DNA from: Diploptera punctata
Taxonomy: Eukaryota; Arthropoda; Insecta; Blattodea; Blaberidae
Assembly: GCA_030220185.1 (NCBI GenBank)
Contig: JASPKZ010007428.1
Coordinates: 64,501-128,500 of the forward strand
Length of the DNA: 64,000 nucleotides
Reading direction: 5' to 3'
Shown here: positions 44,048 through 56,136 of the stretch, piece after piece
How the letters are laid out: each line of letters opens with the position of its first letter
Numbering within the stretch: position 1 is the stretch's first letter
Program-made: the position numbers and the translations under genes
The notes under the pieces: model-generated
Told to the model about the DNA's origin: nothing
What the model saw: the letters and a program-made list of their open reading frames with translations, nothing else
Database searches by the model: none

Positions 44048-44535
44048 GTCTATATTTTGAACCTACTGAAAAAGTAATGAAAATTATAAGATAAAATCGA
44101 TTAACACTGATTTGATAACACTGTGAATTTGTAATAAAATTAAACAAAAATACGCATATAGATTTGCAGAACATCCCAAAATAAATTTAAGGTAAATTTT
44201 AAAATGTGATTCTTAAGTACAACAAATCCTACATCCTAATTTGCCGGAAACAACTACAACTAGCATATTTTAATTAATATTTTGTCGCAAGCCAACATCT
44301 CACTTCATCAATCTTTCTTGTTTCTGCTACACGTACGTGGAATTAACTTTGATTCACATGAAGGACTACCAGACTCAAAACAACTCAGAAGTAATCTTTC
44401 TGAAAACTTTCTTGAATAAATATAAAATATATAACCTAGATCTGGGTTTATATTGATTACGATTTTATATTTTGCATTTTGATTATCAAGTCAATAGCTA
44501 AATGAAGTTCTAGGATATTATCATTATTATTATTA

Positions 44536-44584
<49 letters not shown>

Positions 44585-44690
44585 GTGTACATTTGTATTT
44601 TCCTAATCACCTGTACATTGTGTCGCCCTATTTTATATTATTAGTTTAACTATAGATAATTCACAAATGTGAATAGGAGATACTACTATC
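44048..44690. other. AT-rich stretch with ATT tract
   Basis: (ATT)n at 44519-44583. No gene or other repeat recognised. Confidence 0.5.
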
Positions 44691-44699
44691 TTAACTCCA

Positions 44700-45045
44700 T
44701 CAAGAAAAATAATAAATAATAAGTATCCTAAACACGTGTCTAACTCAGGGTTGAGTCGAGGGATGACATGAGAAGAACCTCTTATATAGAGGTCTGTGAA
44801 TGAGCTGACCAAGGCTGACGCACCATCACAGGGCAGAAGAACGAAATGATATGATATGGATGAGATAAGTATGGAGAAACGGTGTAATGAAATTGTGGCA
44901 GGAGAAAACGGGAGAAATCCCGAGAAAAACCTGCCCAAGCTAAGTTTCGTCCACCACGAAAGCCACATGGAGTGACCAAGACTCGATCTCGGGACCCCCA
45001 GCGAGCGGTCGAGCCTCTAACCACTTTTGCCACGGAGTCGTATCA
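44700..45045 (-). mobile_element. tRNA-derived SINE, antisense
   Basis: On the minus strand the head (about 45040-44965) has CCGTGGCAAAAGTGGTTAGA and CCCGAGATCGAGTC, the body GGCTTTCGTGGTGGACG, GGTTTTTCTCGGGATTTCTCCC, CTCCATACTTATCTCATCC, and ends near CCTCGACTCAACCCTG. The apparent open frames are accidental. Confidence 0.75.
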
Positions 45046-45063
45046 AGAAAAATAAACCAACGT

Positions 45064-45335
45064 TATTATTATTAATAATGATATTATTTTTAGTACTATT
45101 ATTATTATTATTATTATTATCATCATCGATATCATTAACATACACCATTCATGAATTTATGCCAAAGGTGATCTGTTTCGGTCTCAACTAGACAGAAACT
45201 TAGTCTTTTTTTGGACGTCCAGATCATCGTCATCCTCGTGGGCAATACCGAAGAACTGCATTGGATTCCTAGTTGGTGACATTGGGGATATATATTGTAG
45301 CCATTCGTTTATTATTATTATTATTATTATTATTA
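45064..45335. repeat. ATT tracts flanking a short spacer
   Basis: (ATT)n at 45064-45123 and 45309-45335, separated by unassigned sequence. The second abuts the next LINE fragment. Confidence 0.85.
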
Positions 45336-45690
45336 ATTTTCCAATTATTCCCTGCATAATTCATTTCCCTCAAATCGTGGTTAATGTTATTCTTCCACTT
45401 CATTGCTGGCCTACCTAAAGAGCGCTTATCTCTGGTTTTCATACAAGAAGTTTCCGTACCCTTTATTCATTCCAAGTTCGCGCCACAAGCCTTGTCCATT
45501 GCAATTTACGAGACGTAAAAGTCCTATTACATCAGATTATCCATAATGAAGCTCACTTTTCTCCATTAACCTGTCTTTGCCTCACTTTCGTCCTAAAGTT
45601 TTTACTAAATATTTCATTCTCGAATTATCTTAATATTTTCTTCCTCTTCTAAAATGGAATTCCTTGGTTCGCATTCACATATGCTGATAT
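45336..45690 (-). pseudogene. LINE (family A) fragment, copy 2
   Basis: Aligns with 225-600: TCCCTCAAATCxTxGTTAATGTT, ACAAGAAGTTTCC, TTTACGAGACxTAA and others, in the same orientation. It covers the C-terminal part of the reverse transcriptase in broken frames. The ATT tract sits at its 3' end as in copy 1. Confidence 0.75.
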
Positions 45691-46000
45691 TTGCTGAGCT
45701 GAACAACTCGCTGTAGGTAAGGGAACGAACGAAAAACAAACCAGGTGGGGAACCTAGTATAACTGCAGGGAATTATGTCGTATAAATGAATCCAGAAAGC
45801 GTTGACCATTAATACGCTTCTCCAGCCTAATTGTTTTGAAAAATGTAAGTTCTGTCTGAACACGATCACCCCACCCCTGACCTCACTGCAACAAAAATAC
45901 ACCTACATCGGTTTTTCACCTAAGCATTAAAATAGTAACTAGAAGGAAAGACTTCTTCTTCTTCTTCTTCCGTATGCAGTATTGGGTGATGATGCCCATT
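45691..46000. other. Unassigned stretch
   Basis: Short TTC repeat at about 45955-45970 at the 3' end of the next LINE. No gene recognised. Confidence 0.4.
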
Positions 46001-46004
46001 CTGC

Positions 46005-46935
46005 GACTACAAAAACTGACCTTTCCATCGGTTGAAGGGTCTTCCGAGGTCTCTTTTGCCTTTAGGATTGAGGTGGTAAACCATCTTCGGTAAATGGGAA
46101 TTTGACATTCTCTGGACATGCTGGAACCATTTAATCTGATAATTTTGTATATGTTCCACCATTTCCCTACTATTCCACTGCATCCTTATCTCATCACTCT
46201 TCATTCTATCCCTTAAAGTTACTCCTGTTAGTGATCGGAGGAATCTCATTTGTGAACTATTAATGCGGGATTTATCTTTTGCTCGAAGTGTCCAGCATTC
46301 ACTTCCGTATAGTAGAGCAGGTTTGGCTATGGCATTATGAAATCTCAATTGGATTTCTTTCCTCATTTGTTTTCCAACATTTCTCCTAATTACACCATTT
46401 AGTCTGTTATAATTTTTCTAAATTTGTTCCCACATCTTTTTGATTATGAAACTGTGATATATTATTACCTAAATAAGTAAAGTATGTTACTTGTTCTATT
46501 GGTTTATTATTTATTATTACTTTTACTCTCGAAAGACCCTATCAAGTGATTGCCATGGATTTGGATTTATTTTCAGATATTTTCATATTGTATTTTTCCA
46601 GGGTATTCTGCAATTTAAACACTGATCTCTGCAAATCATCTTCATTCTCTGCTAGAAGTACTTGATCATCTGCGAAGATTATTGTTTGTATTTGGTTTCC
46701 TCTACATATTTTTACTCCTGGGGGGTTTAGTTTTTTCCACTCCTGAACAATTTCATTCAGATATAGAATAAACAGTAATGGAGACAGTCCATATCCCTGT
46801 CTTAAACCTTGGTTAATTTCAAATTTATCTGTTATTTTCCCATGATCTAACTTTACTTTTATTAATGTGGTTTCATATAAACTTTTTATATAATTTATTA
46901 GATTACTGGGGACTTGGTAAAGCCGTTTTAATATG
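46005..46935 (-). pseudogene. LINE (family C) reverse transcriptase palm to C-terminus
   Basis: Minus strand: GLRQGYGLSPLLFILYLNEI (about 46810-46750), the active-site box IIFADDQVLLAENEDDLQ (about 46690-46635), ISENKSKSMAI, then after frame changes LLYGSECWTLRAKDKSRI (46310), a SSQMRFLRSLTGVTLRDR segment, IKWFQHVQRM and LPKMVYHLNPKGKRDLGRP. FADD is intact. Frame breaks near 46560 and 46370 kill it; the 5' half is absent. Typical of a non-LTR element mobilised by target-primed reverse transcription. Confidence 0.85.
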
Positions 46936-46954
46936 TGTAGTTAAAAATGTTTTG

Positions 46955-47705
46955 ATAGAATTTGTGATAAGAATTTCTGTGACTATTTAACTCATGCCCC
47001 AAATGGGAGTTAATGACCAATCACATTTCAATGATTTTCTATCTACAACCAATCACAGTCGTGTTTCGCCCAGAATTTACCAACTAAAGTTTATCATAAT
47101 AAAGAAAGCATCTCCTTTTTTAAACATTCTGAATAAAGTCATAGCATTATTTTGCAGTGACTGACTCTGTAAGAAATACGGCTACCAGATTGTATATATA
47201 GTGCATGAATGTCAACACATAGCGTATGCGGGAGTTAATATAAAAACATTTGTAGCAATTGATTATACCACCAAAAAAAAAAACCACTGTATGCACTTTC
47301 TTAAATGTATTTTTTCCCAGGTAATACATTCCAGAAAAATATAATTGTCATATTTACATCATAGGACATCAGAAATGAATTAATATACAGTTTGATGTGT
47401 TTCATTTTTCTCCACTAGAGTGCATTCTTACAATATTGCGTTCGTTTGGCAATAAATAATATGATCAGGTTGCAGTGATGAACAAAATAAGCGAATGAAG
47501 CGTACCAATCGTTTCTCATTTGTTTTCAAACCTCGCCGTTTACGTTAAATATATAAATATTTTAAATAACTATATTTAAATAACGATTTGTGAGTAAACA
47601 GTTAATTTTATTCGTTAAATTGTCCTAACATATGCTACTCTTGATTTCCAAATTCTCTAGATAAATTTGGAAATCACTCGTGGCATTACTTATGATAAAT
47701 AATAA
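46955..47705. repeat. ~650-750 bp dispersed repeat, copy 2
   Basis: Second copy of 13895-14545, with a ~100 bp insertion around 47160-47370. Both end in AAATCACTCGTGGCATTACTT. Unclassified. Confidence 0.7.
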
Positions 47706-48588
47706 CCTGAGTGAGGACATATTCATTGAAAAAAAATATCTAGGTTATTAGGATGCACGTAATCTTGCAGTCAGAAGACTCATGGTTAAGCAAGGTACAC
47801 TTTATTTTTGATTCAATAATATAAGTTATTGCTATTTGCTGTCAGCTCCATGCTGGTATACGTCAACGGGCCTTTAATCTCAGGTGAAGGTAAATTAAAT
47901 AAATTATTGGAATAATTAAATACATGCAATTTCTTATTAAATGACAAAAATATACAACGTAATTCATGTTTTTCACAAAACAGAGATTATAAAGAGTAAC
48001 GAAAATTATTGAAAAAACGCTGCAAAAATAAAGAATACATAAATCACTTATAGCATGATTAATTAAAATAAATGCACGGAAAATTAGTACTTAAATCGGA
48101 GTTATTAGAAAATATGCCTAAAATAGTTTTACGTGCCGATATACTATTTCATAAAGTAACAATTGAGATATTAGACTTTCATTAAAACACGCTAAACGGG
48201 TGTTCCATATTGTAACAACTCTACGAAAATACTAGGCATCTGAATGTTACAATAATGTTAACTCGAAAATACGCAAATCTGTGGATGGAAATAAAAAATT
48301 GGATTTCCGTACATTAAACCCAATATTATGTTGAGAGGTTTGTTGCAAAAGCAATTGGGGTTCCTTAGCTAGTCAGATCGAATAACGTATGCTGGTCAAC
48401 ATGATATTTGTCTCTTTAGTACCAATAGTTGTACTTAATGCAGTTTTTTTTATCGTGTTTTCAAATATGAATTCGGAATTTATGCATCGCCGACAGTTTT
48501 TTTTTATTTCAATTTAAATTAATGGATTTAAATAATTATTTTTTAATAAACGTTTTTTTCGTGCATTTGTCCATTGTAAAATAAAACG
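47706..48588. other. AT-rich stretch without genes
   Basis: No recognised repeats or frames. Confidence 0.45.
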
Positions 48589-48589
48589 G

Positions 48590-48732
48590 GGAACACTTTC
48601 TTCAGCAGATTTCAGCTAAGGAAAAGATATATCAAGGCAAATGGAATCCTAATATGCTCGCCGATTATTGTTGGACCTTCAAGAGGGATGCTCCACAGGC
48701 GAAATATAGCAGAAAATCATCATTTCTTACTT
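48590..48732 (+). pseudogene. C-terminal fragment of the insect multi-copy family
   Basis: Open frame without ATG: KIYQGKWNPNMLADYCW, then TFKRDAPQAKYSRKSS and a stop at 48730-48732. This is the C-terminal end of the same family as the relic at 18.5-20.2 kb, better preserved here. Only about 45 codons remain. Confidence 0.65.
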
Positions 48733-49530
48733 TCTAGGTGAGTCCGAATGTTCGAATATTACGTAGTTACGAATATAGAAAATATCAAAGTGTTTGAAAT
48801 TATAAATTCCTGTCTCTCAGAAACCTTGCGAGATGGAGAAAATCCGACATCATATTTGAATTCAGAAGAAAAAATACTATCAGAATCACATATTTTTCTT
48901 TGTGAGACAAAAACAAATGTTTGCATTTTGTTGCTCAGTGTTATTTGTATTAATTCCGAGTTAGTGAAAAAATTAACTGCAGAAGTAGTCTGTTTTCTTC
49001 AAATTATTTAAATTTGTTACTTGGTACTTGTAGGCTTATGATATTGTATAGCTTTATACACCGTCCGTTCGTTTATATTTTCAGATTCCTGAGTTACGTC
49101 ATCTACTACTCGTCACTGAGAATCTGTACTAGGCATTGCACAAACATTGCCAGCAATGGGATATTTATTCCTCGCTCTAATAATACTACATTATGTTTTC
49201 CAGAGTTGATCCTATGTTTAATTTTGCCAAATGCACAGCGGCATCAATCCAGGAAAAATATATTTGGTGTAGCTTTATTCACTAATGGAACCAAATATTT
49301 CATATTATTTTCATACTAGTAAGGGTATGATTTTATTAGTATTCTACAATGCTTCGGTGATGCAGTTAAATCATTTATAATGAAGTTAACATTTCCTTTA
49401 ATTAGTAATTATATTTTGTGTAAAGGATCAAGATGTTAATAACTGGAGTAATAAAGGAAAATATTCATATCTTTCTCGCCCTCTTTAACTCAATTTAACC
49501 TCCCACTTGATAGCTACATTTATATGCCTC
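48733..49530. other. Unassigned stretch
   Basis: Frames of 87 and 101 codons (48748-49011 and 49014-49319) overlap no known family and have no supporting features. I treat them as chance. Confidence 0.4.
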
Positions 49531-49534
49531 ACGC

Positions 49535-49945
49535 CGTCAGGGTCTTACACGGACACGACCTGTCGGGAGAGGGTTTTTAACTCTGGTCCATACACATACT
49601 TTCTTGAACACACAAGGATATGGATGTCTCGCTGGATGACTGTTCAGCATAATGGCAAAGCTACCTCCGAGACAACATGAATAATTAAGACAAGACATGT
49701 CATTCATTCATTCATTCATTCATTCATGCTACACAAGCTGAATATGATATGGATGACAGAAATAACCAGATGAAGTTGGTGACCATCTGAACCTTAAAGT
49801 TTCCAGACATTTGTGTCATAATTAAATAAAAATCCCAAAAAAAGAAAACGCCCAGGAAAATTGTTCGAACCGGGGATCGAACCCGGTTTCGCTGTATACG
49901 AGGAACAACGTTACCCCAGGACCACAAAGGTGAACGGCGAAGATT
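49535..49945 (-). mobile_element. tRNA-derived SINE (GATCCCCGA family), antisense, copy 3
   Basis: On the minus strand: tRNA-like head GTCCTGGGGTAACGTTG and GGGTTCGATCCCCGG (about 49920-49865), body, then a (TGAA)n run at 49701-49728, then the distal block TCCATATCCTTGTGTG and CCTGACGGCGTGAGGC shared with 37.4-37.6 kb. Confidence 0.72.
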
Positions 49946-50245
49946 CATATTAAACAACAATATAATTCCAGACCTCACTCGAATAAAGTTGTATCCAATA
50001 ATTTTGTTTCATAATAGTTCAGATCTGTCTGGCTGTTCATTGTGAATACTTTGAGTAATTATTACACCAAAGAGGTTACCAGTCTCTTGCGGAGTTAATG
50101 GTGACAGAGGTGCTGTCGTATGGCTTAAACCATTTAGCTATCATGTATATTCGCCCTATATGAAGGAATCAACGATTTACATTTGTCTCTATACTGTTTA
50201 AATGAAATAAGTAAAGAGTACGATTTTAAAATATCTATAGAGACG
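49946..50245. other. Unassigned stretch
   Basis: Nothing recognised. Confidence 0.4.
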
Positions 50246-50249
50246 ACAA

Positions 50250-50805
50250 AAATAATGTCATTTTTAGAAAAGTCGCCCATAATTTCGAAAATTATAATAG
50301 AAAATAAACCTCTATAACAAGTGTTAAATTTTAATTATCTAGGTTGTGAATTGTCTTCTAGATGGGGAACAAGATATTATATAGACAATAAATTATCAAA
50401 ATTTCAAATGATATGTGGCACCATTCATAGAATACTAAGACATAGAACAAGGAATGATACAAGATTGAAGTTTAACAAAACAATGGCGGTACCGGTAGTT
50501 TTATACGGTAGTTAGTCCTAGGTAACAAATAAGAGGAATTCGAGTAGAATACAAAGTGCAGAAATAACGATTCTAAGAAGAACCATAGGATGTACAAAAT
50601 TAGACCACATAAGAGATGAAGAAATAAGAGGTGAATTAGAAATATATTCAATAATTCATATAATTCAATACCACCGCGTCGGCTGGGAAGAGCATGTTTA
50701 GAGAATGGAAGAAAGAAGATTGCCCAAGATAATATATAATTATAAACCAAAAGGATTAAGGGATATAAGAAGATCTAGGAGGATATGGAAGGAATCATTC
50801 TGAAT
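50250..50805 (+). pseudogene. LINE (family B) reverse transcriptase C-terminal part
   Basis: Plus strand: LNFNYLGCELSSRWGTR, IHRILRHRTR, the box VPVVLYGS (50500-50515) and, after stops, EITILRRTIGC, LDHIRDEEIR, ELEIYSI, RVGWEEHV, RMEERRLPKIIYNYKPKG. That order (LYGSE..., FLRR, D-HIRNE-I, H-V-x-RM, R-P-K) is the C-terminal end of a LINE family common in cockroaches. Stops at 50513 and 50697 disable it. Confidence 0.8.
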
Positions 50806-50973
50806 CCGAAACAGGCGAATCGCCTATACCTTGAACTGAAGACGATGGAATGCTATCTTATAACCAAGCTCTATTGAATAGTAAATAATGTCACCTATTT
50901 ATGAGTAGCCCAACTGCTTACTTAGTAAATTGGACACGACTAAATACAGGATGGGTTAAAGTTACAGCTATAA

Positions 50974-52411
50974 TAGCTAATACCCGGCGTGCGCTGTTAC
51001 CCCAAATAATGAAAATTGTTTTTTTTATATTTAGTTGAATAAGTAAAAGGAAATATAATTACAAATTTATATTTTTTAGATACCCCGTGCTGATTATCCG
51101 GCGTTGCCCGGGAATCTACATATTCCGAACTTCTTGATATGAATGAGCTGAAATACGAAAATTAATGTATTTTATGTTTAGTTAAATAAATAACAGGAAC
51201 AATTAGTATCGTAATTATTTTTAGATAACCCGTGCTGTTTACCGGAGTTGCCCGGGAAGCTATTCATCCCGTTCTTCTTGGCATAAATGAGTTGAAAGCG
51301 AAACTTAATGTACTTGTTATGATTAGTTGAATAAGTGATGCGTGATGCTTGCACAGGAATCTACGTAGGCCCCTACTTGTCTCGATCTTCTTGGCATCAG
51401 TGAAAGACAAATATGGTTAGTGAGAGTTATCCGTAAGAGATGTACATATGCTGTCCAGGACTTTTTTGTAGAGCCTTTTGAGATATTCAATTCTGTGTAC
51501 ATTAATGTTGTGTATTTATTATGGTTTAGGCAGCGTAAGCCATTTAAGCGTTCAAAGAGCTACTTTTTTCACGTTTTACACTACAAAGGGCGATTTGTAA
51601 GGGTGTAGGAGTTGAGTATCACAACTCTCTTATAGCCTATGTTCATCCCGGGAATCTCCTGAACATTTTGCAAAAAGCCCCATCGCAATCGGATCAACGG
51701 TTTGGCCGCGCATAAATTACGAACGAACAAACAAACAATTAAACAAACAAACAAACATACAAATAATCATAAAATTTTTATATATTAGATATAAAAATGA
51801 ATATGTGTTTGTTACTTTGTTTGTTCTTACTTTATGCGCGGCCATACCTTTGATCCGATTGTGATGGGGTTTTTGCAAAATCTTCAGGAGATTCCCGGGA
51901 TGAACATAGGCTGCAAGAGGGTTGAGATACTCAACACGTACACCCTTAAAAACAACCTTTGTAGTGAAAAAATGAGAAGAAGTCTCTTTTTTACCCTAAA
52001 ATGGACTACGCTGCCTAAACCATAACAAATACACAAATTAATATACACAGAATTTAATATCTCAAGAAACTCTACAAAAAAGCCCACGACAGCATATGTT
52101 TATCTTTTAAGGATAACTCACAATAACCATTTATGTCTTTCATTGATGTCAAGAAGATCAGGATAAGTGGATTGCCGGGCAAGCATAGCAGCGCACGGCG
52201 GATATTCTTTTATGTATAACTCAATATAGCCCATTTATGCCAAGTACATCCGGATGCGTAGATTCCCGGGCAACGGCGGGTATTCAGCACGAGATATCTA
52301 AAAATAGTAACGATATAAATTTTTATTTATTTTTCCTTTTACTGATTCAACTAAATGCAAAAACACATTACCAATTATTTAGGTGTAGCAGCGCTCGCCG
52401 GGTATTAGCTA
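50974..52411. mobile_element. Foldback element with 16 bp perfect ends, 1.44 kb
   Basis: Ends are TAGCTAATACCCGGCG (50974-50989) and its exact complement (52396-52411). Much of the interior is inverted about a centre near 51785: GCAAAAAGCCCCATCGCAATCGG on the left matches a complement at 51860-51885, and GGCCGCGCATAA matches TTATGCGCGGCC. The left arm also has two to three ~165 bp tandem units containing GTTGCCCGGGAA. The right terminus ends in AGCTAGT, like Helitron 3' ends (CTAG plus hairpin), but the class is not certain. Confidence 0.7.
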
Positions 52412-52832
52412 GTAAGCAATATTTTCATATCGGAACAAATTCTACTCCTGCAAGACACGTAACCGACAACTATTGACAGAACCTGTTTAGAACATACCAC
52501 TAAACATCATACTCCACGACCTGAAACAACTGAAATTGACACAGCGCAATACTCACGGAAACAGTAATGAAACAATATTTTGTATCCTCTTCTAAGACCT
52601 AACCTTCGCCTGGAAAACAATTACTTCGGTTTTGCCCAATCTCGAGGTGTGTACGTGGTTTGAATTGGGAGGTGGAGTTGACTTTCGAACGTCAACACGC
52701 CTGGATATTTTGCTTCACTATAAAATTAATTATTTTGAACCCTTAATTGCAAAATACCACCCTACCCATGATACAAGGTAACAAAGGGCGTAAATTAAGA
52801 CCCTCATGTACCGAATACCTCCAAAGGCATTC

Positions 52833-52837
<5 letters not shown>
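52412..52837. other. Unassigned stretch
   Basis: Nothing recognised. Confidence 0.4.

Positions 52838-52884
<47 letters not shown>
52838..52884. repeat. (TC)n microsatellite
   Basis: Perfect TC tract. Confidence 0.95.
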
Positions 52885-52886
<2 letters not shown>

Positions 52887-52986
52887 CCTCTGATATTTTC
52901 TTAGCTTTTCTCAAAATTTACAAAACACAAGTAAATACTGTAATAAATTCAAGACAAAATGCTGTAATATTATAATCCTAAGCGTA

Positions 52987-53021
<35 letters not shown>

Positions 53022-53032
53022 CATATATATAT
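52987..53032. repeat. (AC)n(AT)n microsatellite
   Basis: AC repeat passing into AT repeat. Confidence 0.95.
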
Positions 53033-53144
53033 CTGAATTTAAAATAAATCTTGAATTGGCTAGAATTGAATTAGTGCTGTGTTTATAATTACACGCGCCT
53101 TAGCGGCCAGAACAGCAACGAACAGTATTAATACCTGAGTAAAC

Positions 53145-53640
53145 TATCCCTGGAAACAGCAATGACCTTCTTCCGCTTAGAAATCACATCAATCATCACC
53201 TATGGACTAGAAGTGATTTGGAAGGATCTAAATAAGTCAAACTTAGAGGAAATAGAGAAAGTCAAAGCACACGTTTTTAAAGACAGCAATAAGCATATCA
53301 AAATACACACCTTCACGCCTAACATACATACTGATAAAGGAACCCTTCTTCATACAAGAGCTCCGTCTGCACCTTCTCGTACCGACAACAGATGTCTACA
53401 AATAACTACTGAGGGAACTCAAAGGGTAGAAAGAACAGATATGGTCTGAGTTCTAAGCAACGGATGTGATGATATACAGGGAATGGACGGTAGCCAGATA
53501 AGATCTCTAACACACCGTGGCAAGAATCGCGGTCCATGGTTTCCACCATCGGATTTGCACAACAGTGAAGCGCCATAACCCAGAAGAAGAGTGCAAGTGC
53601 AAACTATGTGGGTCGCACTGCAACCGATATCACCTATTAT
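53145..53640 (+). pseudogene. LINE (family F) fragment, copy 3
   Basis: Plus strand: LSLETAMTFFRLEITSIITY with GLEVIW, LEEIEKVK, then later EECKCKLCGSHCNRYH in another frame (about 53585-53630). This matches the 16.5-17.1 kb copy (LSLETAMRLFETVITSVAIYG) and the Cys cluster at 38.85 kb. Several frame changes and stops between. Confidence 0.72.
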
Positions 53641-53644
53641 AGTG

Positions 53645-54315
53645 TAATAGCATAGGAACCTACATAACAAACTTCTGTATGACAAGAAAACTTTTATTTC
53701 TACATGGCCATTGGCTGTAATAATATCTAGTATTAATATTATAATAGTTACGATTTTAATACTGCCTAAAATATATTTACAGCATTGTAACTTTAACCTA
53801 TCAAAATAAGGGTGAAATTTGCATTAATTTCTATGATCTTAAAATCAATTTCACGGTATATTTGATAGTTACACTATTTTTGGAAGTAACTTTTCATTTA
53901 TACATCCGATTGTCTAATCCAATTTAATTCGATGGAGACACAAGTATTTAGAAGTACATCTTGAAAACAGTCATGACTGGTAATCACTTTAAAAATAATC
54001 GATTAAGCTTGAAACAGACATTTCGTATTACGTACATCTGAAATACTTCCGTCCCCCTCCTCATTCTCCAAGACTGGCAATGGGCAATAGAACCATTCTC
54101 AATACGTAACTTCATAAGTAATAGATATGTATGTAAGAGATCATCAAGATCAGATTCAATATTGTTGTAGCCATCACATCGTAACAATTTAACAATTTTC
54201 AGTAATACGTTCCTCTAAATACACGGCCTATATTGCATCAACTGATCGTATCTCTGGTTCTACTCAAGCTGAACCATTATCTCTTTATTTCATTTTATAT
54301 ACAGACTTTCAACAT
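53645..54315. other. Unassigned AT-rich stretch
   Basis: No recognised feature. Confidence 0.45.
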
Positions 54316-54317
54316 CT

Positions 54318-54778
54318 AAAGGACGGCCGCAGTATTCTAGTAGTCACGTTACTTGCCTCTTATCCCTAGGGTCGCGGGTTGAAAGCCGGCCGAGGTAGAT
54401 GAATTCTTAGTATGGAAAAATCCAAATTACATTTTCTCCGGGAGGAACTTTAAGCCGTGGGTCCTAAGTCTGAAGATTTTCAGGCTCGTAATAGAACCTC
54501 AAAAATGAATAAAAAGGCGCCTAAGCAAAATATAACCAATCTTCTGATCTGACTAATACCATAGTTTCCTACTAGATGTCTCATCGATGCGATGTCGTAA
54601 CCATGTGTCACTCGCTGAAATCTATCAGGAAATTATTTTGTTTCTTTTGTTTTTATTCTTATAATTATTTATTATTTATTATTATTAAATATTTAGTCTG
54701 GGTATATACTTCCCACTAGTGAAGCACCTATGTCCCGAGGGGAATAAACGGGGATTAATCATCATTTCGAATTATTTA
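54318..54778 (+). mobile_element. tRNA-derived SINE (GCCGGCC family), near full length
   Basis: Head with GCAGTATTCTAGTAGTCACG and GGGTTGAAAGCCGGCC, followed by AACTTTAAGCCGTGGGTCC, GAAGATTTTCAGGCTCG, CTAATACCATAGTTTCCTAC, ATCGATGCGATGTCG and, after an AT-rich insert (54640-54700), CCCACTAGTGAAGCACC and GGGGATTAATCATC. Same order as 8.55 kb. Confidence 0.75.
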
Positions 54779-54936
54779 CATCTAACGTCATCACGTGTAG
54801 GATCTTCAGGTGTATCCTGTGAGTTTTGTGTTCCTTCTGTGTTTATCATGTGAAAATAATGCCTTGTTTTCGACTCCAGCGATGGAAATATCAGAATAAA
54901 CAGTCATTGAATATTGTTTTTGTACAGTTGCTGTGA

Positions 54937-54976
<40 letters not shown>

Positions 54977-55675
54977 TGCGGCCTTTATGAGGTTCCAACT
55001 TACTGAATTTGAAATGTATTTGGTGCAATGCATACCTAGGACAAATATTTTTGAATACGTACAAGTATAGCATATTATATTTTGGATGTCGTACTTTTGA
55101 GTATTGACTATAGGGATTTAAAATTCACTGTATGCAATCATTGACCTTCCGACGTACTAGCTCAGGTTATACCAAGGCTGCCTTCTGACAAGCGGATCCG
55201 GGTTCAATTCGCAGGGTAATGGAAACGTTAATTGCAACATTTTTAATCTCGGGGCTAGAAGTATTTGTGTACAACTTTTAATCATTAGATGACCGAATAA
55301 AATTTCAAATCATACCTAAAATTCTAAATAACTCTTCAATAAAAATATTAACCTGACAGTTTCCATGGTTCCTTTGGAGAGGAACTGACTATAATCCGAT
55401 ATCACATTATTCATTCTCGTCATGGTTGTCTCTTAAAAGCACAATCTGCGAACACTTAATATAAACTCGTCCTACATTCCTCCTTTTCGTACACAATATA
55501 TGTACACATGACCCATGTACTGTGGTGTGCCGAAATAGTGAGTGAATTTAAAATAAACAACTTTATCGGCATTTATCTCCATAATGCATCAAACTGAGGG
55601 AACGAAATGTACAGGCTTTGGCACAAGCTTATTAACATATATATTGCACGCTTTATATTAGCTTGACCTATATCT
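54779..55675. other. Unassigned stretch with AT tract and tRNA-like scrap
   Basis: (AT)n at 54939-54972. A degraded tRNA-like head at about 55158-55212 (TAGCTCAGGTTATACC ... CCGGGTTCAATTCGC). No genes. Confidence 0.45.
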
Positions 55676-56044
55676 ATCTATGTAACGGAATCTTTCAACG
55701 CGCTTTTCACCCACTTAAAATCATCGGATCGACTTGAAACTTTGTGTACTTGTAAAGGAACAATGCCAACAGAATAATTTCATAATTGTTTCCTAAACCC
55801 ATGTCCAGGATCATCAGAAAATCAAAAAAAGTGTCTATGTAATTATGTAACGGAATCTTTCAAAACAATTTTCACCCACTTAAAATCATTGGATAGACTT
55901 AAAAATTTGTATACTTGTAAAGGACCAATGACAATACAATAAATTGCATGAATGGCTCTAAAATCCTAGTCAAAATCAGCAGAAAATCAAAATAATAAAA
56001 ATCGGTATAATAGGTTACGGACTTACAAACTTTTTACCCAATCG

Positions 56045-56136
56045 TTGTAAGAGATCAGTTGGTAGAGCGGTGAACTGTAGTGGTATATAATTTCAGTAAT
56101 CCATAGGTCGCTGGTTCAAATCCGGCCCGGAGAATT
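56045..56136 (+). tRNA. tRNA-Tyr-like sequence with intron-like insert, copy 1
   Basis: ATCAGTTGGTAGAGCGG (D-arm), then CTGTAGTGG (anticodon GTA region), an insert TATATAATTTCAGTA, then ATCCATAGGTCGCTGG and GGTTCAAATCCGGCCC (T-arm). Layout and T-arm match animal tRNA-Tyr(GTA), whose genes carry an intron just after the anticodon. The acceptor halves do not pair, so it is a pseudogene in a repeat. Confidence 0.55.

Noticed and set aside
44782..45033. 83-codon minus-strand protein
   Set aside because: It is the SINE read as protein; the same applies to 2971-3174, 8571-8780 and 49724-49978.
48748..49319. Two consecutive plus-strand frames as a host gene
   Set aside because: No family resemblance, no splice or promoter evidence, length within chance for AT-rich DNA.
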